Assembly: GCA_903928045.1 (NCBI GenBank) | Contig: CAIYPH010000391.1 | Span: forward strand, 1-8,919 | Length of the DNA: 8,919 bases | Direction: 5' to 3' | Source of the DNA: an uncultured Rhodospirillales bacterium | GTDB taxonomy: Bacteria > Pseudomonadota > Alphaproteobacteria > Acetobacterales > Acetobacteraceae | Shown: positions 1 through 5,974 of the stretch, in pieces | Numbering within the stretch: the stretch's first letter is position 1 | Layout: each line of letters begins with the position of its first letter | Notes under the pieces: model-generated | What the model saw: the letters and a program-made list of their open reading frames with translations, nothing else | Told to the model about the DNA's origin: nothing | Databases searched by the model: none | Position numbers and translations under genes: made by a program

Positions 1-615
1 CACGGTCGCGGCGGTGGCGCCGGAGCCGATCACCACCACGCGCTTATCGGTGTAGTCGAGATCCTGCGGCCAGTTCTGCGGATGGACGATCTGGCCCTTG
101 AAGTCCGCCATGCCAGGCCAATCCGGGGTGTAGCCTTCCTCGTGGCGGTAGTAACCCTGGCACATCCACAGGAAATAGCCGGTGAAGACTTCCGTATCGC
201 CGGTCGTCTTGTTCAGCACTTCCAGCGACCACTGCTTCTCGGCGCTCGACCACGTCGCCTTCATCACCTTGTGGTGGTAGCGGATATGGTCGGCAATGCC
301 GTTTTCTTCGATCACGTCGCCCATGTATTTGCGGATCTCGTCGGCCGAGGCGATCGGCGCCGTGGTCCAGGGCTTGAAGCGATAGCCGAAGGTATGGAGG
401 TCCGAGTCCGAGCGGATGCCGGGGTATTTATGGGTCCACCAGGTGCCGCCGTAGCTGTCCTGGGTCTCCAGGATGACGTAGCTCTTCTCCGGGCACTGCT
501 GGGTGAGGTGGTAGGCGCCGCCGACCCCGGAAATCCCGGCGCCGACGATCAGCACGTCGAAATGTCCGCCGTTCTGCGTCTTCGCGGCTGGATCGCGTGT
601 TTCCGTCATATCCAT
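1..615 (-). CDS. EthA-like flavin Baeyer-Villiger monooxygenase, N-terminal 205 residues (cut by window edge)
   Basis: FAD- and NADPH-dependent monooxygenase that would insert oxygen next to a carbonyl or oxidise a soft heteroatom. Seen: an FAD-binding GxGxxG at residues 25-30 (GAGISG), the GGTWW...YPGIRSDSD stretch at 56-72, the Baeyer-Villiger fingerprint FxGxxxHxxxWP at 172-183 (FKGQIVHPQNWP), and the start of the NADP-binding Rossmann motif GSGATA at 197-202. From memory, the mycobacterial EthA protein is similar along this whole stretch (for example HHKV...W near residue 114, and the QGYYRHEEGY-like region). Family members are about 480-500 residues, so more than half lies beyond position 1. 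The start at 615 has GGGAG 10 nt upstream; a second ATG at 609 is in frame but farther from it. Substrate unknown; it could act on a ketone, thioether or xenobiotic. The oppositely transcribed LLM monooxygenase 0.8 kb away hints at a shared catabolic role (inference). Confidence 0.93.
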   Translation of the reverse strand, partial: MDMTETRDPAAKTQNGGHFDVLIVGAGISGVGGAYHLTQQCPEKSYVILETQDSYGGTWWTHKYPGIRSDSDLHTFGYRFKPWTTAPIASADEIRKYMGDVIEENGIADHIRYHHKVMKATWSSAEKQWSLEVLNKTTGDTEVFTGYFLWMCQGYYRHEEGYTPDWPGMADFKGQIVHPQNWPQDLDYTDKRVVVIGSGATAATV

Positions 616-638
616 GGATGCAAATCTCCCTTCAAATG

Positions 639-666
639 GGCCGGCGCACGCATGCGCGCACCGGCC
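639..666 (-). repeat. 28-bp near-perfect GC palindrome in the leader of the monooxygenase gene
   Basis: The two halves are complementary at 24 of 28 positions as DNA (arms begin GGCCGG and end CCGGCC, centre CATG). On the minus strand, which is the leader of the monooxygenase mRNA, the two mismatched pairs become U-G and G-U. The transcript can therefore pair along the whole arm, whereas the opposite strand would have C-A mismatches. It sits just downstream of the predicted -10 box, about 24 nt ahead of the start codon. It could be a 5'-end mRNA hairpin or an operator for a dimeric repressor; EthA relatives are commonly controlled by TetR-type EthR. The choice between these is inference. Confidence 0.75.
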
Positions 667-673
667 TGCGGGA

Positions 674-703
674 ATCATACTGCGCAGGATCCGCGAGCGT
701 AAA
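674..703 (-). promoter_or_regulatory. Predicted sigma70-type promoter of the Baeyer-Villiger monooxygenase gene
   Basis: Read on the minus strand: -35 TTTACG at 703-698, an 18-bp spacer, and -10 TATGAT at 679-674 (five of six consensus bases). Transcription would begin near 667, giving a leader of about 50 nt that starts at the 639-666 palindrome. Assigned by match to consensus only. Confidence 0.5.
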
Positions 704-710
704 CAACGCC

Positions 711-728
711 GCCCGCGCCAGTGCGGGC
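711..728 (-). terminator. Possible weak terminator after the putative SOS gene
   Basis: GCCCGC and GCGGGC arms (6 bp) enclose a 6-nt loop. Read on the minus strand they are followed within a few bases by GTTGTTT, a poor T-tract. The position, after the small gene and before the promoter at 674-703, suits a transcription stop between the two minus-strand units. The stem is short and such GC arms are common here by chance. Confidence 0.3.
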
Positions 729-837
729 CTGCGCAAACAGCAAGCCACGCCGGCCAACCCCGGCCACGGCCGGTCATCGCGATCCGGTGGCGCGGGCGCA
801 CGGGTACGCCGCCGCACGGGAGGCTCCCGGCAGCGCG

Positions 838-1239
838 TCAGGCGATCGCCATGCAGCTGCTACATCGGCCGCCCGGCGTGTGCCAGGCGCGCGGCGGCGC
901 CGGGCGGGCGCTGCGCAGCAGCCCGTAGCGTGTGGGATGAACGCGCCGCCGCACCAGCGCCCGCCGCCCGGCATCATTGCGCATGCGCGCAACTTCGGCC
1001 GCCTTGCCGAGAAAGCCGGGATCGTTCAGCAGATCCTCCTCGGCGAGCAGCGCGCGCAGCCGGACGAGCCGAGCAATCTCGGCCGCGAACCGGGCCCGCC
1101 GCCGATGCCCGGCCGGCAACGCGGCCTGCATGGCGCGCAGAGAGTCCATGCGCGCGCCGAGCAGCCCGGCCAGTACCAGCAGCAGATGCCGCAGGAGCTG
1201 CGCGAGCAGATTCCGGAGGAGGGGAGGGGCGGAGGACAT
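838..1239 (-). CDS. Small protein of unknown family, putatively LexA/SOS-controlled
   Basis: 133 residues; I do not recognise a family. Residues about 7-29 are leucine-rich (LLRNLLAQLLRHLLLVLAGL), a short hydrophobic or amphipathic helix that could sit at the membrane. Residues 46-100 form a charged helical region rich in R, A, L and E (for example FAAEIARLVRL, LLAEEDLLNDPGFLGKAAEV). The last 30 residues are R/P-rich with two cysteines. The reading looks genuine: codons end mostly in G or C, acidic and aliphatic residues are well represented, and overlapping frames give only R/A/P/S-rich sequence. An in-frame TGA lies four codons upstream, so the start cannot be extended; AAAGG lies 5 nt before the ATG. 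A LexA-type box sits 23 nt upstream. Small inner-membrane SOS proteins that block division exist in Caulobacter (SidA, DidA); that role here is only a hypothesis. Confidence 0.6.
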   Translation of the reverse strand: MSSAPPLLRNLLAQLLRHLLLVLAGLLGARMDSLRAMQAALPAGHRRRARFAAEIARLVRLRALLAEEDLLNDPGFLGKAAEVARMRNDAGRRALVRRRVHPTRYGLLRSARPAPPRAWHTPGGRCSSCMAIA

Positions 1240-1253
1240 CGGGGCCTTTCATG

Positions 1254-1283
1254 ATATGGCAAGTTCACTATATGTTCCCATAT
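1254..1283. repeat. Inverted repeat ATATGG/CCATAT flanking the LexA-like box
   Basis: ATATGG at 1254-1259 and CCATAT at 1278-1283 form a perfect 6-bp inverted repeat with an 18-bp spacer, enclosing the GTTC-N7-GTTC element. This AT-rich patch stands out in very GC-rich surroundings, as expected of a promoter/operator. It may be a second binding site or simply promoter composition. Confidence 0.5.
1263..1277. promoter_or_regulatory. Predicted LexA (SOS) box, GTTC-N7-GTTC
   Basis: GTTC at 1263-1266, seven bases (ACTATAT), then GTTC at 1274-1277: an exact match to the direct-repeat LexA operator known for Alphaproteobacteria. It ends 23 nt before the start codon of the minus-strand small gene and covers a TATAGT -10-like hexamer read on that strand, so bound LexA would block that promoter. 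Eight fixed bases would occur by chance about 0.3 times in a window this size on both strands, so the placement matters more than the match. The LLM gene on the other side starts 176 nt away and is a less likely target. Confidence 0.6.
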
Positions 1284-1300
1284 TCACGCCCTGATGTCAA
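1267..1300 (-). promoter_or_regulatory. Candidate promoter of the putative SOS gene
   Basis: On the minus strand a perfect TTGACA lies at 1300-1295 and TATAGT (five of six -10 bases) at 1272-1267. The spacing of 22 bp is longer than ideal; a weaker hexamer GAACAT at 17 bp is the alternative. Either way the -10 region overlaps the LexA-type box. Confidence 0.4.
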
Positions 1301-1453
1301 GCAAGATCTCTCGTGGTTTCGGAAAAAAATCTACCGTGCCGGCGCGCGATGCGAAGGGCGGGCGCAGGCTGCACGGTTCCGGCTTGCCGCGACGCGCGGT
1401 GTGTCGGAGAGTGCGGAATCGCGTCCATCCAGAACAACCCGAAAGAACGTCCC

Positions 1454-2797
1454 ATGTCCCGGTTGCGCTTCGGTGCCTTCCTTGCCCCCCACCACCCCAT
1501 CGGCGAGAACCCCATCCTCCAGTTCCGCCGCGACATCGATTTCGTCGAGCATCTCGACAAGCTCGGCTATGACGAGTTCTGGTGCGGCGAGCATCATTCC
1601 TCCGGTTGGGAGATGATCGCCTCGCCCGAGATGTTCCTCGCCGCCGCCGCGGAGCGCACCAAGCGCATCCTGCTCGCCACCGGCGTGGTCTCGCTGCCCT
1701 ACCATCACCCCTACAACGTCGCCCAGCGCATGGTGCAGCTCGACTGGATGAGCGGCGGCCGCGCCATTTTCGGCTCGGGCCCCGGTGCGCTCGCGTCTGA
1801 CGCGCATTCCCTGGGCATCGACCCGATGCTCCAGCGTGACCGTCAGGACGAGGCGATGGGCATCATCCGCCGCCTGATGAACGGCGAGCGCATCACCCAT
1901 AAGTCCGACTGGTTCGAGCTGAATGACGCCGCGCTGCAATTGCTGCCGATGCAGGAGCACATGCCCTTCGCGGTGGCCTCGCAGATCAGCCCGTCAGGCA
2001 TGACGCTGGCCGGCAAGCACGGCGCCGGCGTGATCTCGATCGGCTCGCTCTCCTCGCAGGGCCTGAACGCGCTGCCGACGCAGTGGGCCTTCGCCGAGGA
2101 ATCGGCCGCCAAGCACGGCCAGACCGTCGATCGCAAGAACTGGCGCGTGCTGCTGTCCTGGCACATCGCCGAGACCCGCGAGAAGGCCCGCGAGCAGGCG
2201 CGCGACGGGCTTTTCCGTCACCACAACGAATACATCATCGACACCTTGCAGATGCCCGGCGGCAAGCGCTTCACCACGCCCGACGAGGCCGTCGACAAGA
2301 CCGCCTTCTCCCCCGGCGCGGCCGCGACCATCGGCACCCCCGATGACCTGATCGCCACCATCAAGCGCGTCTATGAGATCAGCGGCGGTTTCGGCACCAT
2401 TGTCGGCTTCGTGCATGACTGGGCGAACCCGGAAAACACCTTCCGCAGCTGGGACATGGTGGCCCGCTACGTGGTGCCGGAGATCAACAACTACCTGCGT
2501 GAGCTGCGGAAGTCTCGCGAGTTCGTGGTGAATAACCGCGAGTATTTCAACCGCGCCCGCGAAGCCATCATGGCCAAGATCAACGAGAGCGATTCCGGGC
2601 GCGCGGCACTGGCGGTCACCAATTCGCCGCGCCTTGCCGCCTCGTCGAGCAACGTGCCGGATCTCGCCAAGGCGGCTGCCGCGGCGGCGAAGGCGGCCAA
2701 GCCGGACGCGAAGAAGCCCGTCGCCAAGAAGGCGGTCGCCAAGAAGGCCGCTGCGAAGAAGCCGGTGGCCAAGTCTGGCCGTAAGCCGGCAAAGTAG
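1454..2797 (+). CDS. LLM-class flavin-dependent monooxygenase with a lysine/alanine-rich C-terminal tail
   Basis: Luciferase-like TIM-barrel oxygenase (447 residues) that probably uses reduced FMN supplied by a separate reductase; none is in the window. Seen: an N-terminal strand RFGAFLAPHHP, the EHHS motif at 46-49 typical of limonene-monooxygenase-like LLM enzymes, the conserved PYHHPYNVAQR...LDWMSGGR segment at 82-103 and GSGPGAL at 108-113. Closest remembered relatives are limonene 1,2-monooxygenase and alkanal-monooxygenase-like proteins; the substrate is unknown. The barrel and C-terminal helices account for about 390 residues. Residues 400-447 are a low-complexity tail with 14 lysines in 48 residues, in repeats of the form AKKPVAKKAVAKKAA, resembling histone H1/HU-type tails. 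The start at 1454 is chosen because RFGAFLAP follows directly and homology begins there; GAAAG 8 nt upstream is a weak ribosome site. The same frame is open further upstream, but that part looks non-coding. Confidence 0.92.
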   Translation: MSRLRFGAFLAPHHPIGENPILQFRRDIDFVEHLDKLGYDEFWCGEHHSSGWEMIASPEMFLAAAAERTKRILLATGVVSLPYHHPYNVAQRMVQLDWMSGGRAIFGSGPGALASDAHSLGIDPMLQRDRQDEAMGIIRRLMNGERITHKSDWFELNDAALQLLPMQEHMPFAVASQISPSGMTLAGKHGAGVISIGSLSSQGLNALPTQWAFAEESAAKHGQTVDRKNWRVLLSWHIAETREKAREQARDGLFRHHNEYIIDTLQMPGGKRFTTPDEAVDKTAFSPGAAATIGTPDDLIATIKRVYEISGGFGTIVGFVHDWANPENTFRSWDMVARYVVPEINNYLRELRKSREFVVNNREYFNRAREAIMAKINESDSGRAALAVTNSPRLAASSSNVPDLAKAAAAAAKAAKPDAKKPVAKKAVAKKAAAKKPVAKSGRKPAK

Positions 2798-2802
2798 GCG
2801 CT

Positions 2803-2838
2803 CATCGCCACGCCAGGCGTTCGGCTGGCGTGGCGATG
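2803..2838 (+). terminator. Strong hairpin after the LLM monooxygenase gene
   Basis: A perfect 14-bp stem (CATCGCCACGCCAG / CTGGCGTGGCGATG) with an 8-nt loop begins 6 nt after the stop codon. There is no T-tract, so it may be a terminator of the kind common in GC-rich genomes or an mRNA 3'-end stabiliser. It also separates this gene from the convergent chemoreceptor remnant and could serve both directions. Confidence 0.7.
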
Positions 2839-2854
2839 GCTCCCCTGCGCGGGT

Positions 2855-3851
2855 CAGCGCGGCCCGTTCGGCCAGTGTATTCAGGCGACGGCGGACGGCG
2901 TCCGTCAGCGGGAATAGTACGTGCGGCAATCCATCGTTGGACGCTACCACAGGACGATTGACAGGAACGTCAAGAAGCCGGTGCCGAATGATCTCCGCGC
3001 CGGCCTCGAGAGTGAGAGAGCTATGCGGGGCGCGGCCGTGCGGTGAGATATTGACCAGCTGACTCGGCGCTTTCGGTGGGTTGTGGACCGCGATGACGTT
3101 GACTGCCATATCGTGGCGCAGGTGCGGCCGGCGGTCCGAGCTTCGACCGTTGGCACGTGCGAAGTCGATGGAATGGCCTTTTGAGGGCTGCGGCCTGGGC
3201 GATGAAGTCGGTAACGGATTGCTGCACGCTGCTGATAATTCCGTCGGTCGCTGCGCGCTGTTGTATGACAGGCGCGGCGCTCGCGGCACCGGAGCGATCT
3301 CGGGTGATCTGGCCGAGATGGGAGCACACGACCCGGGGCGGCGCGGTGAGTCGCCCGTCCAGCGGGATGCGGTGGGAACGGTCGGGATCTGCTGCGATGG
3401 CCGCGGCGGTGCTCTGGCCGACGCCGATCCGGGTAATCAGCCTGTGCATATCCGTGGGCGCAAGGGCGAGGCGGTCTGGCGTCGTGACGGCAGAACAGGC
3501 GGCCGCAGTGGGGTTGGACTGGCGGACAGTGTCGCGCCGAGCGCCATTGGTTGCTGCGGCGGCGTTGACATGCCGCGCGCGCGGAGCGGGTGTTCCGCCG
3601 CTGTTGAGGTGGGTGGCGCCCTCGTCCGCTTGCACCGGCACGATTGCTTGCAATGAGCGGGCGCGCTGCAACTCATTCGAGGCGAAATCGATCCCAAGCT
3701 GCTGACCGGGGATCAGCAGATAGGCGATGAAGCCCAGCGGGATGCCGAACAGGCCGGCGCAAAGGCCCAGTCTGGCGGCGAGGCTAAGGCGGCGATACGT
3801 CGGATGGGTTCCGGCATATGGCGATGCCCTACCACGCCTGATGAATTGCAA
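2855..3851 (-). pseudogene. Deleted and frameshifted methyl-accepting chemotaxis protein with C-terminal PilZ domain
   Basis: The pieces lie in receptor order. The first frame, read from 3851, gives a basic N-terminus and a transmembrane segment (about 3779-3714, LGLCAGLFGIPLGFIAYLLI), then IDFASNEL..AR typical of alphaproteobacterial receptors, then a sensor-like stretch (HRLITRIG...ADPD, about 3450-3370). Next, at about 3270-3215, comes VIQQRAATDGIISSVQQ, resembling the EQQ.AAT.EI..NVQQ end of the MCP signalling domain. The HAMP domain and the conserved hairpin tip are missing. From about 3118 to 2855 the PilZ-like tail (QLVNISPHG...ASNDGLPHVLFPL) continues in a different frame, so at least one frameshift is present. 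No stop closes that frame at the expected end; it runs on antisense to the LLM gene. The only upstream start in the first frame is a TTG. The remnant is about 1 kb against roughly 2 kb for intact receptors, so it is non-functional. Confidence 0.72.
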
Positions 3852-3895
3852 TTGGCGCTTCGCTATTGGCCTTCCAGGTGCCGCCGGCCCGCGGA

Positions 3896-4087
3896 CTACA
3901 TGCCGGTGGCCTTGGTGCTGAGGGTCGTGCCGATGGAGCTATAGGCGCTCGAGAGGCCGTTGCCGAAGGAGGTCGCTGACGAAATCACGAGCCCGCCGAT
4001 CACCGCGGCGATCAGGACGTATTCCGTGGCGGTTGCGCCGCGGCGGTTTGTCAGCAACGGGCGGAGGAGGAAAAAGATCGCGGTCAT
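3896..4087 (-). CDS. Flp-type IVb pilin, small
   Basis: Major subunit type of Flp/Tad pili, used for surface attachment. At 63 residues it has the usual Flp length. Seen: a short basic leader ending RRG (residues 15-17), then ATATEYVLIAAVIGGLVI. Cleavage after the Gly would place Glu at +5 and Tyr at +6, the hallmark of Flp pilins processed by the TadV/CpaA prepilin peptidase, followed by the hydrophobic helix for assembly in the inner membrane. The C-terminal half is S/T/G-rich. ACAGG lies about 7 nt before the ATG. No other tad/cpa genes are in the window, so the assembly machinery must be elsewhere or absent. It is transcribed towards the chemoreceptor remnant; a rather AT-rich stretch at about 4147-4195 may hold its promoter. 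Confidence 0.88.
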   Translation of the reverse strand: MTAIFFLLRPLLTNRRGATATEYVLIAAVIGGLVISSATSFGNGLSSAYSSIGTTLSTKATGM

Positions 4088-4382
4088 GGCGATACCTGTC
4101 TCGTTTCAACGGGGTGAAGACTGCGCACTTATTTGGCGGATTCGCTCCACAGAAAACAGTTTCATTTTGTAGAAATTTATTGATGAATTGTATGATCAGC
4201 TCCGGATGCGCGGTAGTTTTCGGCCTTGTGCCTGAAGTGCTCCCGCAAATTGCTCGCCCGTTTGATGAACACGGGCGTGCAGCGCTAGAGTGACGGATCG
4301 GGATGCGACTTTTCGGATGGAATTGCTCCGAGGCTGATATCCGCCGATTGGTCTGCGGTGATGTGACGTGAGAGGAGCCGGA
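4088..4382. other. Intergenic region between the divergent pilin and GST genes
   Basis: About 295 bp without a convincing gene. The pilin-proximal part holds an AT-rich patch (about 4147-4195) likely to contain the pilin promoter; a TACAAT hexamer at 4192-4187 on the minus strand has no good -35 partner. A 7-bp inverted repeat (CGCCCGT 4255-4261, ACGGGCG 4271-4277, 9-nt loop) has no T-tract. No clear promoter for the GST gene was found. Confidence 0.5.
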
Positions 4383-5045
4383 ATGGCGGAAGATCGGTTG
4401 TATATCGGCACGCGACGGTATTCGTCGTGGTCCCTGCGGGGGTGGCTCGCAGTGCGCCTTGCCCGGCTGGATGTCGCGGAGACCGTCATCCCGCTGGCCG
4501 GTGGGGTCACCCCGGGGGTGCGAGCTGTCTCCCCTGGCGGGACGGTTCCTTATCTTGAGCACGCCGGAAACAGGGTCTGGGACAGTCTGGCCATCTGCGA
4601 ATACTGCGCCGAGCAGGCGCCAGGCCTATGGCCGGACAGCCCGGCCGCGCGCGCGCATGCCCGGGTGATTTCGGCGGAGATGCACTCGGGTTTTCGCGAG
4701 CTTCGCATGGCGATGCCGATGAGCCTCTTTCGCCCGGGTGCCGCTGGCACGTGTGGCAACGAGGGCGTGACGGCGGATATCGCCCGCATCAGCGAGATCT
4801 GGCGAGAAACACGGGGGCGTTTTGGCGCCGGCGGGCCGTTCCTGTTCGGCCGTAATTTCTCGCTCGCTGATGCAATGTATGCGCCTGTGGTTGCTCGGTT
4901 GCTGACCTACGCCCCCCAACTCGACGACGAGGCGGTCGCCTATTGCGCGGCGGTACGGGCCCATCCCCTTGTCGACTCCTGGTACAGCGACGCAGCGGCG
5001 GAACCCGCGGCCTGGTTCATCGAGAAATACGAAGCCGCTCCCTGA
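4383..5045 (+). CDS. Glutathione S-transferase family protein
   Basis: Cytosolic GST (220 residues, usual length), conjugating glutathione to electrophiles or acting as a glutathione-dependent isomerase or peroxidase. Thioredoxin-fold part: YIGTRRYSSWSLRGWLA at 7-23 with the candidate catalytic Ser14/Ser15, the cis-proline motif V55-P56, and DS at 67-68 that binds the glutathione gamma-glutamyl group. The helical domain ends with LFGRNFSLADAMYAPVVARL, including the S-x-x-D N-capping box. The SSWSLR motif places it with the bacterial GSTs often labelled YfcF/GstA-like; the substrate is not evident. The ATG at 4383 is preferred because AGAGGAG lies 5 nt upstream; an in-frame GTG at 4368 would put that site inside the gene. 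Its stop overlaps the next start (TGATG), implying translational coupling to the VOC protein. Confidence 0.92.
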   Translation: MAEDRLYIGTRRYSSWSLRGWLAVRLARLDVAETVIPLAGGVTPGVRAVSPGGTVPYLEHAGNRVWDSLAICEYCAEQAPGLWPDSPAARAHARVISAEMHSGFRELRMAMPMSLFRPGAAGTCGNEGVTADIARISEIWRETRGRFGAGGPFLFGRNFSLADAMYAPVVARLLTYAPQLDDEAVAYCAAVRAHPLVDSWYSDAAAEPAAWFIEKYEAAP

Positions 5046-5860
5046 TGCTGTATCCCGGCCGGGCGATTGGCATTGATCATGCTGGCTACATCGTCGCGGA
5101 CATGGACGCGGCGGTGGCGGCATGGTCGGCGGTTGGGTTTGCACTCACCCCGCTTGCCCGCCACGCGGGCGCCGACGGCCAGCCGACAGGAACGGGCAAT
5201 CGCTGTGCGATGCTTCGCTCCGGCTACATAGAACTGCTCGGCGTCATCGACCCCGAGCGGCCGAGCCGGACGATTGCTGCCATGCTCGGACGCTACGAAG
5301 GTGTTCATGTCATCAGTCTCGCTATCGATGACACTGCCGCTGCTGGGCGTCGCCTTGCCCGTGGAAACCTGTCAACGGAGGTTGTCACTTCCGCGCGCGC
5401 GACGGACGGTGGTTTGGCGCGCTTTGAGCGCTTGCCCCTGACCATGCTCGTCCCGCGGGTGCAATTGATACGGCATCTCACACCCGACCTGATTTGGCTC
5501 GAGTCCGACCTCGTTCATCCCAACCGTGCCGTGGCGCTGGACGAGATCACCATCGCGGCTGAGCCTGCGGCTGGTCTCGCGGCAGAATTGGCCCGAGCGG
5601 CTGGCCGGCCGCTGCGACCTGATCGTCATGACGGCTACGTGCTCGAGCTTCCGGTTGGACGTATCCGCATCCTGACCCCAGCAGCCGCGCGCGCCGACTT
5701 TCCCGGGTCGGAATTGGCGGCGCCGCCCTATGTCGCCGGCCTTTCCATCCGAACGGATGACGGCAATACGGCACTGGCCGCGATGGGGATTGGCGCACCG
5801 GTCGGCGCCGGCCGGCTCGTGATGGTGGGGGGGACCGCGATTTTGTTCAGCCCCCGGTGA
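5045..5860 (+). CDS. VOC superfamily protein, glyoxalase-like domain (Glyoxalase_3 type)
   Basis: 271 residues with an N-terminal VOC module: IDHAGYIVADMDAAVAAWSAVGF at 10-32 is the classic first beta-alpha unit, and GTGNRCAML..GYIELLGVIDP at 49-70 matches the second, with Glu63 in the usual metal-ligand position. His12 and Glu63 are candidate metal ligands. The C-terminal half (about 150-271) looks like a diverged second module (DEITIAAE at about 170, ending LVMVGGTAILF). VOC members include glyoxalases, dioxygenases and resistance proteins, so the reaction is not fixed. The start overlaps the GST stop by one base, so the two are probably made together; glutathione-linked handling of a reactive aldehyde or electrophile would fit both (inference). 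An in-frame open stretch upstream overlaps the GST and is not needed for the domain. Confidence 0.85.
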   Translation: MLYPGRAIGIDHAGYIVADMDAAVAAWSAVGFALTPLARHAGADGQPTGTGNRCAMLRSGYIELLGVIDPERPSRTIAAMLGRYEGVHVISLAIDDTAAAGRRLARGNLSTEVVTSARATDGGLARFERLPLTMLVPRVQLIRHLTPDLIWLESDLVHPNRAVALDEITIAAEPAAGLAAELARAAGRPLRPDRHDGYVLELPVGRIRILTPAAARADFPGSELAAPPYVAGLSIRTDDGNTALAAMGIGAPVGAGRLVMVGGTAILFSPR

Positions 5861-5974
5861 CGCTCAATCGGTGGATGTCTCCTATTCTCTTCGCAGCTTG
5901 CGACGGGCGTCAGCACTTTCTTTGGTCCTATGATACTCCTATGTAGAAGGAGATTCTGTTGGAGGCGACCGCGC
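5861..5974 (+). promoter_or_regulatory. Leader and possible promoter of the eipB-pyrD operon
   Basis: A 114-bp gap, more AT-rich than its flanks. A TATGAT -10-like hexamer lies at 5929-5934 without a convincing -35 at the right distance. TCCTAT occurs three times (near 5880, 5926 and 5938). GGAGG at 5961-5965, 9 nt before the ATG at 5975, is a good ribosome site and fixes the eipB start. Confidence 0.35.

Noticed and set aside
82..702. Long plus-strand open frame over the Baeyer-Villiger monooxygenase gene
   Set aside because: It is the antisense shadow of a clear flavoprotein; its sequence is R/A/V-rich with no recognisable domain.
974..1252. Alternative minus-strand frame from the ATG at 1252 over the putative SOS gene
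   Set aside because: Composition is almost only R/A/S/G/P, typical of a GC-rich shadow, whereas the frame starting at 1239 has balanced residues and its own ribosome site.
1432..1448. GAAC-N9-GAAC just before the LLM start as a second LexA box
   Set aside because: The spacing is nine bases, not the required seven.
1294..1572. Plus-strand frame starting ATGTCAAGCAAG right after the LexA-like box
   Set aside because: No ribosome site, basic low-quality sequence, and it runs out of frame into the LLM gene.
2711..2773. GCCAAGAAG-like DNA repeat as a mobile or regulatory repeat
   Set aside because: It is explained by coding for the lysine/alanine tail of the LLM protein.
1994..2800. Minus-strand open frame continuing from the PilZ remnant through the LLM gene
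   Set aside because: This part is antisense to a well-supported enzyme and reads as G/R/L-rich shadow sequence; only 2855-3118 of the frame resembles a protein family.
3081..3705. Plus-strand open frames over the chemoreceptor remnant
   Set aside because: No start signals or domains; the minus strand carries the recognisable receptor pieces.
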